This document shows, piece after piece, positions 54,110 to 62,467 of a stretch of 64,000 nt of DNA. The position numbers and the translations under genes are program-made. The notes beneath the pieces were generated by a model that saw only the letters and a program-made list of their open reading frames with translations, had not been told where the DNA came from and made no database searches. Each line of letters opens with the position of its first letter. The stretch's first letter is position 1. The stretch spans positions 2,351,501 through 2,415,500 of the forward strand of contig NZ_CP042176.1 in the NCBI RefSeq assembly GCF_005937885.2, written 5' to 3'. This DNA comes from Bradyrhizobium sp. KBS0727. Lineage in GTDB: Bacteria; Pseudomonadota; Alphaproteobacteria; Rhizobiales; Xanthobacteraceae.

Positions 54110-54197
54110 GGGTATCCGGGCAAACTGATTTGATGCTTGCTGCACCGCAAAACTTTTTCTCTTTCGATCAACGGTTCCCGATGGTGGACGACTAGCG

Positions 54198-54731
54198 ATG
54201 GCGGACAAGAAATCGCGGAACGGGTCGCGTTCGGATTCCGGTGAAACAGCGGAGAGCCGCCGCGCACCGATGCGGGAATTCTCCCGGTCGCTGCCGATGT
54301 CGTTGCTGCGCGCACGCGAAGCCGTGATGCGGCAGTTCCGGCCGTCGCTGCGCAACCACGGCTTGACCGAGCAGCAATGGCGGATCCTGCGTGCCTTGAC
54401 CGCGGTGGAAACCATCGAGGTCACCGAACTCGCGCGCGTCGCGTTTCTGTTGGGGCCGAGCCTGTCGCGAATCCTGCGCGACCTCGAAGCGCGGCATCTG
54501 ATCGAGCGCCGCACCGCGAAAGCCGATCTGCGCCGTGGCGTGGTGTCGATCTCGCCCAAGGGACTGAAACTGATCGAGGCGGTGGCGCCTAACTCCGAAG
54601 CGATCTACGCCGAAATCACCAGTCGTTTTGGAGCCCGCAAGCTTGCCGAATTGCAGGACATGCTGGGCGTGCTGGAACGCAGCCTCGCGGCGATGGAAGT
54701 GGCCGGCGAGGAAACCGCCGAGGACGAGTGA
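54198..54731 (+). CDS. hpaR: MarR-family regulator HpaR
   Basis: A 177-residue winged-helix repressor. RPSLRNHGLTEQQWRILRAL opens the DNA-binding part, VTELARVAFLLGPSLSRILR is the recognition helix region and DLRRGVVSISPKG is the wing. HpaR represses the homoprotocatechuate genes until the aromatic substrate (or its CoA-free acid) binds. It is divergent from hpaH and shares the palindrome at 54098. It may also act on the importer operon that starts 274 bases downstream. Confidence 0.9.
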   Translation: MADKKSRNGSRSDSGETAESRRAPMREFSRSLPMSLLRAREAVMRQFRPSLRNHGLTEQQWRILRALTAVETIEVTELARVAFLLGPSLSRILRDLEARHLIERRTAKADLRRGVVSISPKGLKLIEAVAPNSEAIYAEITSRFGARKLAELQDMLGVLERSLAAMEVAGEETAEDE

Positions 54732-55004
54732 GCGCAAATTTGCATGATGACATGCCGAAAGCTGCATGGCTTCGGTGGCTGCACCTTATTCAGGCATCGC
54801 CATTGATCGGGAATAGAGCGGGCCGGCCGGCGTTAAACACATTGGCCGTCGCATTCCGCGACGTCTCGGCCGTTCGTCGAAGTTGCCGTGATATCAATTT
54901 ACTCAAGACGCAATAGTCCGTAGATACGCATCGGTTGCGCGTCCCTTGAGGATCGCCAAAACCAAGAAAGGCCGACAAAGAAGCCCGGCCTCAGGGAGGA
55001 ATGG

Positions 55005-56150
55005 ATGAAGCTTACGAGACGCGATTTCGCGGCCGGTATCGCTGCCGGCATTGCGGCGCCCCACATTTTGACGAGCGCACGGGCGCAGGGCGCCACCATC
55101 AAGATCGGCATGTGCGCGCCGGTGACCGGCCCGGCGGCTGAATCCGGCGGATATGCCATCAAGGGCGCCAAGCTCGCGCTCGACGCCGTCAACAAAGCCG
55201 GCGGCGTTCTCGGCAAACAGCTCGAACTGATCGTCGAAGACGACCAGACCACCAATCCCGGCATCGTGCTGGCCTTCTCCAAGCTGGCGGCTCAGTCCGA
55301 CATCGTCGCCTTCCTCGGTTCGATCCGTTCGACCCAGGTTCACGCCATGGCGCCCGACGTGATCAAGCTCGGCAAGCCGGTGATGATCGGCGGTACCGAT
55401 CCGACCCTGACCCACATGGGTAATCAATGGCTGTTCCGCTTCCGTCCCAATGACAGCTATTCGGGTCGCGTGATTGCCGATTACGGCGTCAGCACGCTCG
55501 GCAAGAAGAAGTGGGCCGTGCTGCATTCGACCGATGCGTTCGGCACCGCCGGCGGCAAGGCGCTGACATCAGCACTTGAAAAGCTCGGGGCGCCTCCGGT
55601 TCTGGACCAGGGCTACGCCAACCAGAGCCAGGATTTCACACCGGTCGTGCTCGCGATCAAACAGTCCGGCGCCGACATTCTCGGTTCCTACTTCACGTTC
55701 GAAAACGATCTCGGCATCTTTGCCCGGCAGTTGCGCCAGCTCGGCGTCAACATTCCCTGGGTCGGCTCGCCCTCGATCGTGAACATTACGGCGTTGAAGC
55801 TGGCAGGTCCGGCGCTGCACAACACCTATGGCGTCGCCGACTACGCCGAGGATTCCAGCGAGGGATCGAAGACCTTCGGCAAGCTATATCGCGACACCGT
55901 CAAGGTGGCGCCCGACAACCAGAGCTCCTGGCCCTATGACGCGGTGAACGTGCTCGCCGCCGCGATCAACAAGGCCGGTTCCACCGATGCGACCAAGGTC
56001 CGCGAGGCGATCCTGGCCACCAGGAAGTTCCCCGGTGCCGAAGGCGAATACAATTTCGACCAGAACGGCGACGGGCTTCACGGCTACAACATCGTGAAGA
56101 ACGACAAGGGCAACATCGTCTTCGACAAGCACATCGAGTTCAACGACTGA
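55005..56150 (+). CDS. Liv-type ABC importer substrate-binding protein (Tat signal)
   Basis: A 381-residue Peripla_BP_6 protein. The N-terminus MKLTRRDFAAGIAAGIAAPH has a twin-arginine motif (RRDF), so it is exported folded. The mature part begins near ATIKIGMCAPVTGPAAESGG. The AGG-GAGG site just before ATG 55005 is strong. Given hpaR upstream and the aldolase downstream, an aromatic acid such as hydroxyphenylacetate is a plausible ligand. Confidence 0.92.
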   Translation: MKLTRRDFAAGIAAGIAAPHILTSARAQGATIKIGMCAPVTGPAAESGGYAIKGAKLALDAVNKAGGVLGKQLELIVEDDQTTNPGIVLAFSKLAAQSDIVAFLGSIRSTQVHAMAPDVIKLGKPVMIGGTDPTLTHMGNQWLFRFRPNDSYSGRVIADYGVSTLGKKKWAVLHSTDAFGTAGGKALTSALEKLGAPPVLDQGYANQSQDFTPVVLAIKQSGADILGSYFTFENDLGIFARQLRQLGVNIPWVGSPSIVNITALKLAGPALHNTYGVADYAEDSSEGSKTFGKLYRDTVKVAPDNQSSWPYDAVNVLAAAINKAGSTDATKVREAILATRKFPGAEGEYNFDQNGDGLHGYNIVKNDKGNIVFDKHIEFND

Positions 56151-56158
56151 CCCGCATT

Positions 56159-56187
56159 CGGCCTCTCCGGTTCCGCCGGGGAGGCCG
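56159..56187 (+). promoter_or_regulatory. Stem-loop between binding protein and permease genes
   Basis: CGGCCTCTCCGG pairs with CCGGGGAGGCCG (one mismatch, loop TTCCG), nine bases after the binding-protein stop, then CTTTT six bases further. It is in the same place as the livK-livH stem-loop at 15.7 kb and may cause partial termination so that the binding protein is made in excess. Confidence 0.65.
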
Positions 56188-56239
56188 ACGCTTTTCGTCG
56201 CTGCAGCCCTGCGATGTTCCTCTCAAACGAACGCGTGTC

Positions 56240-57115
56240 ATGGATCTCGTCCTTCAACTGCTCTTTACCGGCATCGGCATCGGCGCCGTCTATGCGCTGG
56301 TCGCGCTCGGCATCGTGCTGATCTTCCGCGCCACCAACGTGGTGAATTTCGCGCAAGGGGAATTCTCGATGGCCGCCGCCTATCTGATGGTGGTGTTCGC
56401 CGTCGACCTCGGCTGGCCCTACTGGCTGTCGTTCCTGATCGCGCTGGCCGGCATGGCGCTGCTCGGCGTGATCTTCAATCTCGGGGTCTATTACCCGCTG
56501 CGCCATCGCAGCTTTTTGCCCGTGATCATCGCAACCATCGGCGCCTCGATCCTTTTGGCCAACTCGGTGCTGGCGATCTACGGCCCACAGCCGCAGGTGC
56601 TGCCGGGCTGGTTCGAAACACCCGGCATTCAGCTCGGGCCGGTCTATCTCGACAGCCAGTATCTTCTGATCATCGCCGTGACGGTCGCACTGGTGATCTT
56701 CAATTACTGGTTCTTCGAGAAGACGCTGCTCGGAAAGAAGCTGCAGGCGACGTCGCAGGACAAGGAAATGGCCTCGCTGCTCGGCATTTCCGTCTCCGCC
56801 ATGATCATGATCACCTTCATCTATTCGGCCGTGCTCGGCGGCCTTGCCGGCATCCTCGTGGCACCCGTGCTGTTCGTCTCGATCCAGATGGGTTCGACGA
56901 TCGCGCTGAAGGCCTTTGCCGCCACCATCATCGGCGGCTTCGGTGACGTCGCCGGCGCCATCATCGGCGGACTGGCGCTCGGCATCATCGAGACCTTCGG
57001 CGCCGCCTATATCTCGGTGCCCTACAAGGACGCCTTCGCGTTCCTGGCGCTGGTGCTGTTCCTGATCATCCGGCCGCAGGGCATTTTCGGCGAACGTGTC
57101 GCGGAGAAAGCATGA
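56240..57115 (+). CDS. livH: Liv-type ABC importer permease (LivH-like)
   Basis: A 291-residue membrane protein with about eight helices; GIGIGAVYALVALGIVLIFR then ATNVVNFAQGEFSMAAAY is the LivH pattern. It overlaps the next gene by four bases (ATGA), so the products are coupled. It forms the channel for the solute bound by the preceding protein. Confidence 0.92.
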   Translation: MDLVLQLLFTGIGIGAVYALVALGIVLIFRATNVVNFAQGEFSMAAAYLMVVFAVDLGWPYWLSFLIALAGMALLGVIFNLGVYYPLRHRSFLPVIIATIGASILLANSVLAIYGPQPQVLPGWFETPGIQLGPVYLDSQYLLIIAVTVALVIFNYWFFEKTLLGKKLQATSQDKEMASLLGISVSAMIMITFIYSAVLGGLAGILVAPVLFVSIQMGSTIALKAFAATIIGGFGDVAGAIIGGLALGIIETFGAAYISVPYKDAFAFLALVLFLIIRPQGIFGERVAEKA

Positions 57116-58893
57116 GCGCCCCCAGCGAAAACATGCCGATCGCAGCGTCCGTGCCGCCTTCGAAGCCGCTGCTGTTGCGCCACTTGCCGTATTTCATCGG
57201 CGCGGCCGTCGCGGTGGCGCTTGCGGCCACGATCCAGTTCGACGGTTACGTCCACAATATCCTGATGCAGGCAACGACGTTCGCGATCGCGGTGTTCGGC
57301 CTCTCGGTCGTGCTCGGCCTGTGCGGGCAGATCAATCTCGCCCAAGCCGCGTTCTTCGGCTTTGGCGCCTACGCCGTCGGTATCGGAACCTCGGACTATC
57401 ACATCAGCTATTGGCTCTGTCTGGTGGCGGGATGCCTGATCGCGCTGGTGGCAGGCGCGGTGCTGGGCATGTCGACGTTGCGGCTTGGCGGGCATTACCT
57501 CGCCATGGTGACGATCTCGTTCCAGCAGATCATCACGCTGGTCATGATCAATGCGATCTGGCTCACCCACGGTCCGGACGGCGTCTCGCGCATCGGCCGG
57601 CCCGATCTGTTTCAGTCGGCGCAGGGGTATCTCGCGTTCTGCGTCGCGGTGCTGGCGATCGTCGGCTATGCGGTCTGGCACCTGCCGGATACGCGGCTGG
57701 GGCGGGCGATGCGCGCGGTGCGCGATAACGAACTCGCGGCCGGCGTCGTCGGCGTCGACGTGTTTCGTACCAAGGTTTCCGCCTTTGCGCTGAGTGCCGT
57801 GCTGGGCGGATTGGCCGGCGGTCTTTTTGCCGGCGGTTTTGCCTATGTCAGCCCGGACCAGTTCTCGTTTGCCGAGTCGGTGGTGTTCCTGACCATGTCC
57901 TTGCTCGGCGGCGTGGCGTCGCCGATCGGTTCGGCCATCGGTACGGGTCTCTTGATCCTGATCCCGGAGTGGCTGCGGTTCCTCAAGAGCGTGCCCGGAT
58001 TGTATCTCGCGATCTACGGGCTCGCCGTGATCCTGATCATCCGCTTCATGCCGGATGGTATCTGGGGCTTTTTCGCAACCGCGTTCGATCGTTGGCGCGC
58101 GCAGATCAAGGCACCGCCAGTGGCCGCCGCGTTGCAACTCAAGCCCGCGACGGTGGGCGGCGACATCGTGCTCGAAGTCACCGGGCTCTCGAAATATTTC
58201 GGCGGCCTCAAGGCGGTCGACGGCGTCGATATCGCGGTGAGGCGCGGCGGGGTTCACGCCCTGATCGGACCGAACGGCTCCGGCAAGACCACGACACTCA
58301 ACGTGCTGTCCGGCCTCTACAAGGCGACCGCGGGCAAGATCCTGCTCGACGGCACCGACATCACCACCATGCCGCCGCATCAGCGCACCGCTGCCGGCTT
58401 GGGCCGGACGTTCCAGAACATTCGCCTGTTCCGCTCGATGACGGCGCTGGAGAATGTCGAGATCGGCGCCGAGCGGCCCGGCAATACCATGATCGGGCAC
58501 GGCGGCGACGCCGCGCTGACCGAACGGGCGATGGAAGCGTTGACCTTTGTCGGTCTCGGCGCACGCGCCAACCAGTTGATCTCGAGCTTCTCCTATGGCC
58601 ATCAGCGGCTGATCGAAATCGCCCGCGCGCTGGCGGCCAACCCGACCTTGCTGCTGCTCGATGAACCCGCCGCCGGTCTCAATTCGACCGAAAAGCTTGA
58701 GCTGCATGAATTGTTGAAACGGATCGCGGCGCAGGGGCTGACCATCCTGATCATCGATCACGACATGACGCTGGTTTCCGAAGCGGCACAGCACATCACC
58801 GTGCTCAACTTCGGACGCCGCATCGCGGACGGCGAATCCATGGCGGTGCTGCGCCATCCCGACGTCGTCTCCGCCTATCTCGGAACCGAATAA
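57112..58893 (+). CDS. Fused LivM-LivG protein (permease plus ATPase)
   Basis: A 593-residue single chain. Residues about 1-335 form a LivM-type permease (VVLGLCGQINLAQAAFFGFG motif), and from about 345 a complete LivG-type ATPase follows with GPNGSGKTTTLNVLSG (Walker A), FSYGHQRLIEIARAL and LLLLDEPAAGL (Walker B). The reading is continuous, with no stop or shift at the junction near residue 340. This fusion reduces the usual five components to four. It starts inside livH and ends one base into livF. Confidence 0.93.
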   Translation: MSAPSENMPIAASVPPSKPLLLRHLPYFIGAAVAVALAATIQFDGYVHNILMQATTFAIAVFGLSVVLGLCGQINLAQAAFFGFGAYAVGIGTSDYHISYWLCLVAGCLIALVAGAVLGMSTLRLGGHYLAMVTISFQQIITLVMINAIWLTHGPDGVSRIGRPDLFQSAQGYLAFCVAVLAIVGYAVWHLPDTRLGRAMRAVRDNELAAGVVGVDVFRTKVSAFALSAVLGGLAGGLFAGGFAYVSPDQFSFAESVVFLTMSLLGGVASPIGSAIGTGLLILIPEWLRFLKSVPGLYLAIYGLAVILIIRFMPDGIWGFFATAFDRWRAQIKAPPVAAALQLKPATVGGDIVLEVTGLSKYFGGLKAVDGVDIAVRRGGVHALIGPNGSGKTTTLNVLSGLYKATAGKILLDGTDITTMPPHQRTAAGLGRTFQNIRLFRSMTALENVEIGAERPGNTMIGHGGDAALTERAMEALTFVGLGARANQLISSFSYGHQRLIEIARALAANPTLLLLDEPAAGLNSTEKLELHELLKRIAAQGLTILIIDHDMTLVSEAAQHITVLNFGRRIADGESMAVLRHPDVVSAYLGTE

Positions 58894-59621
58894 TGGCGCT
58901 GCTCGAAATCCGCGATCTGGTCGTCCGCTACGGCGAAATCGAAGCGCTGCGCGGCATCTCCATCAATGTCGACGAGGGGCAGGTGGTAACCTTGCTCGGC
59001 GCCAACGGCGCCGGCAAATCGACCACGCTGCGCGCCATTTCAGGTCTCGCCAAACCGGCCGCCGGCGACATCCTGTTCGACGGCAAGTCGATCGCCGGCC
59101 TCGGACCGGAAGCCATCGTCCGCACGGGCATTTCGCATGTGCCGGAAGGACGGCGGGTATTTCCGGGCCTGACGGTGAAGGAAAACATCATGCTCGGCGC
59201 GTCGAACCGCAAGGTCGCGACGTCGCAATTGTCGCGCGAGGCGGACGCGATGTTCGACCTGTTCCCGGACATCCGCTCGTTTGCCAACGCGCTGGGCTGG
59301 ACGCTCTCCGGCGGCCAGTTGCAGATGGTCGCGGTCGCGCGCGGCCTGATGGCGAAGCCGCGCCTGTTGCTGCTGGATGAGCCGTCGCTAGGCCTGGCGC
59401 CTGTTATCGTGCAAGCGGTGTTCCGGATCATTTCGCAGATCAGGAAGGACACCACGGTCTTGCTGGTCGAGCAGAATGCGCGCATGGGTCTTTCCGTCGC
59501 CGACCATGGATTCGTGCTTGAAACCGGACGGATCGTGCTGGGTGGCAAGCCCGACGAATTGTGGGGCAATGAGGCCATCGCCGCCGCTTATCTCGGCGGT
59601 CACGGCAAGGTCAGTGCCTGA
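58893..59621 (+). CDS. livF: Liv-type ABC importer ATPase (LivF-like)
   Basis: A 242-residue ATPase with an intact Walker A (GANGAGKST), signature LSGGQLQMVAVARGL and Walker B LLLLDEPSLGL. The stop of the fusion gene and the start share a base (TAATG). Unlike the LivF at 12 kb it retains the Walker A lysine. Confidence 0.93.
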   Translation: MALLEIRDLVVRYGEIEALRGISINVDEGQVVTLLGANGAGKSTTLRAISGLAKPAAGDILFDGKSIAGLGPEAIVRTGISHVPEGRRVFPGLTVKENIMLGASNRKVATSQLSREADAMFDLFPDIRSFANALGWTLSGGQLQMVAVARGLMAKPRLLLLDEPSLGLAPVIVQAVFRIISQIRKDTTVLLVEQNARMGLSVADHGFVLETGRIVLGGKPDELWGNEAIAAAYLGGHGKVSA

Positions 59622-59824
59622 GGCAGCTTCGATCGGGCGCCGATTCCGGGCGGTATCGTGCGGAAAATGCAGGTCGATGCAGCAAAAATGCTGTGCCCTT
59701 GCCTGACGATACCGGGGCGGCGATAGTGCGCCCGCACGCGAAGTCGGCGTCAGCGAAGTAAGCATCCAGCGGGCGGTCAGCTACCGGTCCGGCATCAAAA
59801 GAAACGACAGAGGAAACGCGATCC

Positions 59825-60604
59825 ATGACTACCAACAACGTCAAGAAAGTATGGGCCTCGGGCAAGGCCGTGGTGAATGCCTGGCTCGCGATCCCGTCCG
59901 GCTTCTCGGCCGAAGTCATCGCGCAATGCGGCTTCGACAGCGTCACCGTCGATATGCAGCACGGCGTGCAGGATTACCTCTCGATGGTGCAGTGCTTCCA
60001 GGCGATGAACGGCCATCCCGTGACGCCGATGGTCCGCGTTCCCTGGAACGAGCCCGGCATCATCGGCAAGGTGCTCGACGGCGGCGCCTATGGCGTGATC
60101 TGCCCGATGATCAACACCAAGCAGGAAGCGGAAAACCTGGTGCAGTACGCCAAGTACCCGCCAAAGGGGACCCGCTCGAACGGCCCGATCCGCTCCGGCA
60201 TGTACGGCTCGGCCGGCAGCTACCAGCAGACGGCGAATGACGAGATCGTGCTGCTGCCGATGATGGAGACCAAGACGGCGATCGAGAACATGGAATCGAT
60301 CCTCGACGTCGAGGGCATCAACGGCGTTTACGTCGGCCCCTCGGACCTCGGCTTCTCCTACGGCCTGGTGCCGAAGCTCGATCGCGATGAGCCGGAAATC
60401 CTCAAGATCTACGAGAAGATCGTCAAGGAATGCGGTAAGCGCGGCCTTCACCCCGGCATCCATTGCTCGGGCGCCGAGGGCGCGGTGCGCGCGATCAACA
60501 TGGGCTTCAAGCTCGTGACGCTGTCGAACGAGAGTGGCCTGATGCAGACCTACGCCAAGATGCAGGTCAATCAGACCCGCAAGGAATCGGCCGGCAAGGC
60601 GTAA
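59825..60604 (+). CDS. hpaI: HpcH/HpaI-family aldolase, probably 4-hydroxy-2-oxoheptanedioate aldolase
   Basis: A 259-residue class II aldolase. The catalytic His is in VDMQHGVQD, the substrate Arg in PMVRVPWNE, and the metal ligands Glu in MMETKTA and Asp in VYVGPSDLG. HpaI splits the HpaH product into pyruvate and succinic semialdehyde, completing the pathway. It is also close to GarL (2-dehydro-3-deoxyglucarate aldolase), and the next gene is a sugar-acid dehydratase, so the assignment is not unique. Confidence 0.82.
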   Translation: MTTNNVKKVWASGKAVVNAWLAIPSGFSAEVIAQCGFDSVTVDMQHGVQDYLSMVQCFQAMNGHPVTPMVRVPWNEPGIIGKVLDGGAYGVICPMINTKQEAENLVQYAKYPPKGTRSNGPIRSGMYGSAGSYQQTANDEIVLLPMMETKTAIENMESILDVEGINGVYVGPSDLGFSYGLVPKLDRDEPEILKIYEKIVKECGKRGLHPGIHCSGAEGAVRAINMGFKLVTLSNESGLMQTYAKMQVNQTRKESAGKA

Positions 60605-60612
60605 GCCCTCTG

Positions 60613-60766
60613 CTCCCTCGCCCCGCTCTTGCGGGGAGAGGGTTGGGGTGAGGGGCGTCTATCAGCGAATGGTGTGCTAGTAATTGGCTCACTGCCTCGC
60701 CCCTCACCCGAATTCTCGCAACGCGAGAATTCGGCCTCTCCCCGTAAAGGACGGGGAGAGGTGAAG
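60613..60766. repeat. Long palindromic element, CCTCTCCCC family
   Basis: CTCGCCCCGCTCTTGCGGGGAGAGG at the left (self-complementary) and CCTCTCCCCGTAAAGGACGGGGAGAGG at the right, with CCGAATTCTCGCAACGCGAGAATTCGG as an inner perfect hairpin (60708-60734). About 155 bp, between the aldolase and dehydratase genes. Confidence 0.75.
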
Positions 60767-60785
60767 AAGAAAAAAGGAGACTCCC

Positions 60786-62309
60786 ATGGCCCCGGCACCC
60801 GTCATTCGCCTTCATCCCGACGATGGCGTGCTGATTGCGCGCTCGAGCCTGCCGCCGGGCATGGTGGTGGCCGATGGCGTCACGACCGTCGAGCGGATTC
60901 CCGCGGGCCACAAGGTCGCGATCAAGCCGATTGCGGTGGGCGAGCCGGTGCGGCGCTATGGCCAGATCATCGGCTTTGCCACGGTGCCGATTTCGCCGGG
61001 CCAGCACGTGCATACGCAAAACTGCGGCATGGGCGACTTCGCCAAGGATTATGCATTCGGTGTCGACGTCACGCCGACGCCGAATTTCGATCTGCCCGCG
61101 ACCTTCGACGGCATCCGCCGTTCCGACGGCCGCGTCGCGACCCGCAATTATATCGGCATCCTCACCTCGGTGAATTGCAGCGCGCACGTTGCCGGCATGG
61201 TCGCCGATATCTTCAAGAAGAACCCGTTCACCGGCGACAATCCGCTGGCGGATTTTCCGAACGTCGACGGCGTGGTGGCGCTGACGCACAAGACCGGCTG
61301 CGGCATGACGCAGGACGAGCCGCTGGCATTGCTTCGCCGCACGCTCGGCGGTTATGCCCGGCACGCCAACTTCTCCGCCGTCGTCGTGCTCGGGCTCGGC
61401 TGCGAGGTCAACCAGATCGGCGGCCTGATGCAGGAGCAGAAACTCGCTGGCCGCCTGCGCGCGATGGACATCCAGGAAGTCGGCGGCACCCGCAAGACCG
61501 TCGAAGCCGGCGTCGCCTTCGTGCGCGAGGCGCTGACGGATGCCAACAAGGTTAAGCGCGAACCTGTTCCGGCGAGCGAGTTGACCGTGGCTCTGCAATG
61601 CGGCGGCTCTGATGGCTATTCAGGCGTGTCGGCCAATCCGGCGCTGGGCGCGGCGAGCGATTTGCTGGTGCGCCATGGCGGCACGGTGATCCTGTCGGAA
61701 ACGCCGGAGACCTACGGCGCCGAACATCTGTTGACGCGGCGTGCGGTCAGCCGCGAGGTCGGCGAAAAGCTGGTCGGGCTGATGCGCTGGTGGGAAGAAT
61801 ACACGGCGCGCGAAGGCGCCGAGATGAACGCCAATCCGAGTCCCGGCAACAAGGCCGGCGGCCTCACCACGATTCTCGAGAAATCATTGGGTGCGATGGC
61901 CAAGGCCGGCAGCACCAATCTGGTCGACGTGCTCAACTATGCCGAAGCCGTCACCAAGAAGGGTTTCGTGTTCATGGACACGCCCGGCTACGACCCGGTC
62001 GCTGCGACCGGGCAGGTGGCCGGCGGCGCCAACCTCGTCTGCTTCACCACCGGCCGCGGCTCTGTGTTCGGCTGCAAGCCGGCCCCCTCGATCAAGCTGG
62101 CGACCAACACGCCGATGTACAAGCGTATGGAAGACGACATGGACGTCAATTGCGGCACCATCCTCGACGGCGAGGAAAGCGTGCAGCAATGCGGCCAGCG
62201 CATTTTCGAACTGATGCTGAAAACCGCCTCGGGCCAGCCGACCAAGAGCGAGAGCTTCGATTTCGGCGGCGCCGAGTTTGCGCCATGGGTGCTTGGGGCG
62301 ACGATGTAA
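60786..62309 (+). CDS. UxaA/GarD-family hydro-lyase (altronate or galactarate dehydratase)
   Basis: A 507-residue dehydratase. It has an N-terminal SAF domain (about residues 1-100) and a main domain with metal-binding residues in TGCGMTQDEP, GLGCEVNQIGG, ALQCGGSDGYSGVSANPALG and NPSPGNKAGGLTT. These enzymes dehydrate hexarates or hexonates. Altronate or galactarate is likely but not decided. In GarD-GarL pairs the product is cleaved by an HpaI-fold aldolase like the neighbour, which raises an alternative role for that gene. Confidence 0.9.
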   Translation: MAPAPVIRLHPDDGVLIARSSLPPGMVVADGVTTVERIPAGHKVAIKPIAVGEPVRRYGQIIGFATVPISPGQHVHTQNCGMGDFAKDYAFGVDVTPTPNFDLPATFDGIRRSDGRVATRNYIGILTSVNCSAHVAGMVADIFKKNPFTGDNPLADFPNVDGVVALTHKTGCGMTQDEPLALLRRTLGGYARHANFSAVVVLGLGCEVNQIGGLMQEQKLAGRLRAMDIQEVGGTRKTVEAGVAFVREALTDANKVKREPVPASELTVALQCGGSDGYSGVSANPALGAASDLLVRHGGTVILSETPETYGAEHLLTRRAVSREVGEKLVGLMRWWEEYTAREGAEMNANPSPGNKAGGLTTILEKSLGAMAKAGSTNLVDVLNYAEAVTKKGFVFMDTPGYDPVAATGQVAGGANLVCFTTGRGSVFGCKPAPSIKLATNTPMYKRMEDDMDVNCGTILDGEESVQQCGQRIFELMLKTASGQPTKSESFDFGGAEFAPWVLGATM

Positions 62310-62316
62310 GGAAGCG

Positions 62317-62377
62317 GCGAATGGCGAATAGGGAGTGGCGAGTGGAACCATTCTCCATTCGCTACTGGCCATTCGCC
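62317..62377. repeat. Palindromic element, GGCGAATGGCGAATAG family
   Basis: GCGAATGGCGAATAGG and GCTACTGGCCATTCGCC are inverted with an inner hairpin. It follows the dehydratase stop. Confidence 0.7.
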
Positions 62378-62467
62378 CTTACTTCAGGCAACTGCTGCCC
62401 GTTGTTAGTGCTTGATCCGTACCGGAACCAGTGTTCTGCTTAAAAAAGCTGCTGGAGTGTTCGGTCT

